NCBI RefSeq assembly: GCF_029773605.1
Contig: NZ_CP103807.1
Coordinates: 1,822,501 to 1,883,708, forward strand
Direction: 5' to 3'
Length of the DNA: 61,208 bases
Origin: Actinobacillus genomosp. 2
GTDB taxonomy: Bacteria > Pseudomonadota > Gammaproteobacteria > Enterobacterales > Pasteurellaceae
In this document: positions 59,982 to 61,208 of the stretch, one piece after another
Numbering within the stretch: position 1 is the stretch's first letter
Layout of the letters: every line of letters starts with the position of its first letter
Translations under genes and position numbers: made by a program
Notes under the pieces: generated by a model
Databases searched by the model: none
Told to the model about the DNA's origin: nothing
The model's input: only the letters and a program-made list of their open reading frames with translations

Positions 59982-60974
59982 CTAACAAGTTGATTTTAAA
60001 GGATTTTTGCGAAGAATGAACACGCACCATACGCCAAACATCATAACGATAGTTGCAATCCACCCTTGCCAAGAGAAATAAGCGGTACCGACTACCGCAT
60101 TTGCCATCGTACAACCGCCAGTTAGTGCGGCACCGATACCCATCAATATACCGCCGGCGATACTTTTGCCGAAATCTGTCGGCGATAAGGCTTTCCAACG
60201 GAAATTACCCGATAATTTGGCGGAGAGAAATGAGCCGAGTACCAGCCCGATAATCAGATAAGTTCCCCAATTTAAATAACGCTGTTGCCCAAGGGTTAAA
60301 TATTGCAAAGCATGACCGACTGAAATACTAAAGCTCAACCCAAATTCTCTACCTGTTTCAGCACTGAATGCCCAAGCTAGAATACTGACTAAACCGAGTA
60401 AAATTGCCGTGAAGTGAGGCGACCAAAATTGACTGAATGGCTTACGAGGAATAAGCGGTTGAATTTTACGGCTTTTTTGCAATCCCCAACCAGCAATTAA
60501 GCTAAGCGGAATGATGAACCAAAGGCTGGAAATACCTAAAGTCTGCGGTAAGGTAATGAGCTGGCTTTCCGTTTCAAGTTGCGATGCAACCCAAAATTTT
60601 AATACGCCGGTTTGAGTCGCTACAGTAGTAACGGCAAACACGAATAAGGTGATCATCGCTGCGATCATGCCTTCTCCGGCTCTATATAGTTGTCCGGAAA
60701 CACAACGATTAGCGACTCCCATCCCGATACCGAATAGAAATGCACCGAGTAGAGTAGCAAGAATCGGCATTGGTGAGCTTGGAAAACGAATAACGCCTTG
60801 CTGCTCTAACAGATAGAAACCAATAGATTGTACGGAGATAGCGGTTAAAAGTGGTGAAAACGAAGCAAAATCTCGTTTAAAGGCAACTTGGCGAAGTTGT
60901 CCTGAAAGGCAAAATTGTCCACGTTGTAAAATGATACCGAGCAATAGCCCGACAAAAAGACCGGAAATAAGCAT
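59982..60974 (-). CDS. YeeE/YedE-family sulfur-compound transporter, second paralogue
   Basis: A 330-residue inner membrane protein, similar throughout to the tsuA-like protein at 45099. Shared marks: LQRGQFCLSGQLRQ near residue 20, RCVSGQLYRAGEG near 90, FSAETGREFGL and GGILMGIGAALTGGCTMANAVVG near 290. In the second motif the usual GGC is NRC, keeping the Cys. Its partner is a rhodanese lipoprotein rather than a TusA protein, suggesting a different sulfur substrate. The substrate is unknown. Confidence 0.85.
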   Translation of the reverse strand: MLISGLFVGLLLGIILQRGQFCLSGQLRQVAFKRDFASFSPLLTAISVQSIGFYLLEQQGVIRFPSSPMPILATLLGAFLFGIGMGVANRCVSGQLYRAGEGMIAAMITLFVFAVTTVATQTGVLKFWVASQLETESQLITLPQTLGISSLWFIIPLSLIAGWGLQKSRKIQPLIPRKPFSQFWSPHFTAILLGLVSILAWAFSAETGREFGLSFSISVGHALQYLTLGQQRYLNWGTYLIIGLVLGSFLSAKLSGNFRWKALSPTDFGKSIAGGILMGIGAALTGGCTMANAVVGTAYFSWQGWIATIVMMFGVWCVFILRKNPLKSTC

Positions 60975-61208
60975 AGATTAAACCTTAATACTATGTAAAA
61001 AATATTTCTATTATAAATATTAAAAGCAGTAAGCGGTAGGAATTTGTTAAAAATATGTGATCTATAACACAGAAAATTGATGACCGATTAGCTAGCTAAA
61101 ATTTTTGGATCTGTCAATCGGATAAGCGGTAATTTTTTCGCAAAAATTTACAAGATTTCCACAGGATTTTCAGGTATTATGACCAATCTTTTTCACTCAT
61201 TTTATTCC

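Noticed and set aside
59974..60198. Longer N-terminus of the rhodanese protein
   Set aside because: It would be translated from inside the transporter gene and would bury the clean lipoprotein signal that starts at 59973.
61179..61208. ATG near the right edge that could begin a plus-strand gene
   Set aside because: Only ten codons are inside the window and no family can be recognised; the ribosome binding site is weak.

Overview
The window looks like a chromosomal segment of a Pasteurellaceae bacterium of the Actinobacillus pleuropneumoniae / Mannheimia type. The main sign is the many copies of the uptake signal core ACAAGCGGT, often as inverted pairs that double as terminators. An OmpA/P5-like porin, a MobA-MobB fusion, AT-rich DNA and gene orders familiar from Haemophilus and E. 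coli agree. The species is an inference; no database was consulted.

Layout. 1-1942: the 3' half of a 23S rRNA gene, a 5S rRNA gene and a terminator. 2235-2530: a decayed family 8 glycosyltransferase. 2617-15041: an assimilatory sulfate block, with cysGHDN and cysJI on the minus strand and, divergently, a sulfate ABC importer (sbp, cysT, cysW, cysA). 15077-20001: birA, murB, ompA and ilvC. 20236-25784: a PqiA/LetA-like protein, a secreted transglutaminase-like protein with MerT- and MerP-like partners, and an aldehyde dehydrogenase divergent from an AraC regulator. 26019-31294: the arginine importer artPIQM, a PEBP-family protein, a YrbG-like cation antiporter and a HigBA-type toxin-antitoxin pair. 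31491-44633: mostly conserved genes (dsbD, epmC, rsmI, lpoA-yraN-diaA-dolP, dsbA, yihD, mobAB, accC, accB, aroQ, dapD) plus a family 32 glycosyltransferase between aroQ and accB. 44856-46127: a thiosulfate-uptake pair of the TsuB/TsuA (YeeD/YeeE) type. 46367-46992: six tRNA genes (Gly-Leu-Gly-Leu-Leu-Gly). 47237-58447: uvrD, lolCDE, hprA, kdsA, sirB1, prmC, a small lipoprotein and prfA. 58600-60974: a second YeeE/YedE transporter with a three-domain rhodanese lipoprotein resembling YnjE.

How it fits together. Inorganic sulfur is the main theme. Sulfate enters by Sbp-CysTWA, is activated by CysDN to APS, is reduced by a CysH that carries the iron-sulfur cysteines of APS reductases (so no APS kinase is needed, and none is seen), and the sulfite goes to sulfide by CysJI with siroheme from CysG. 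Two YeeE/YedE transporters, one with a TusA-like partner and one with a rhodanese, suggest parallel routes for thiosulfate or other sulfane sulfur. The promoters of cysG and cysJ share a 29-base block (25 identical) at the same distance from an aligned TATAA box, and a shorter version lies upstream of tsuA. This suggests one sulfur regulon, probably under a CysB-like regulator that is not in the window.

Other points of interest are the MerT/MerP/transglutaminase trio with a palindrome in front, a perfect hairpin between the tRNA promoter and the first tRNA, a BirA without its DNA-binding domain, and small palindromic repeats in the lol and acc intergenic regions.
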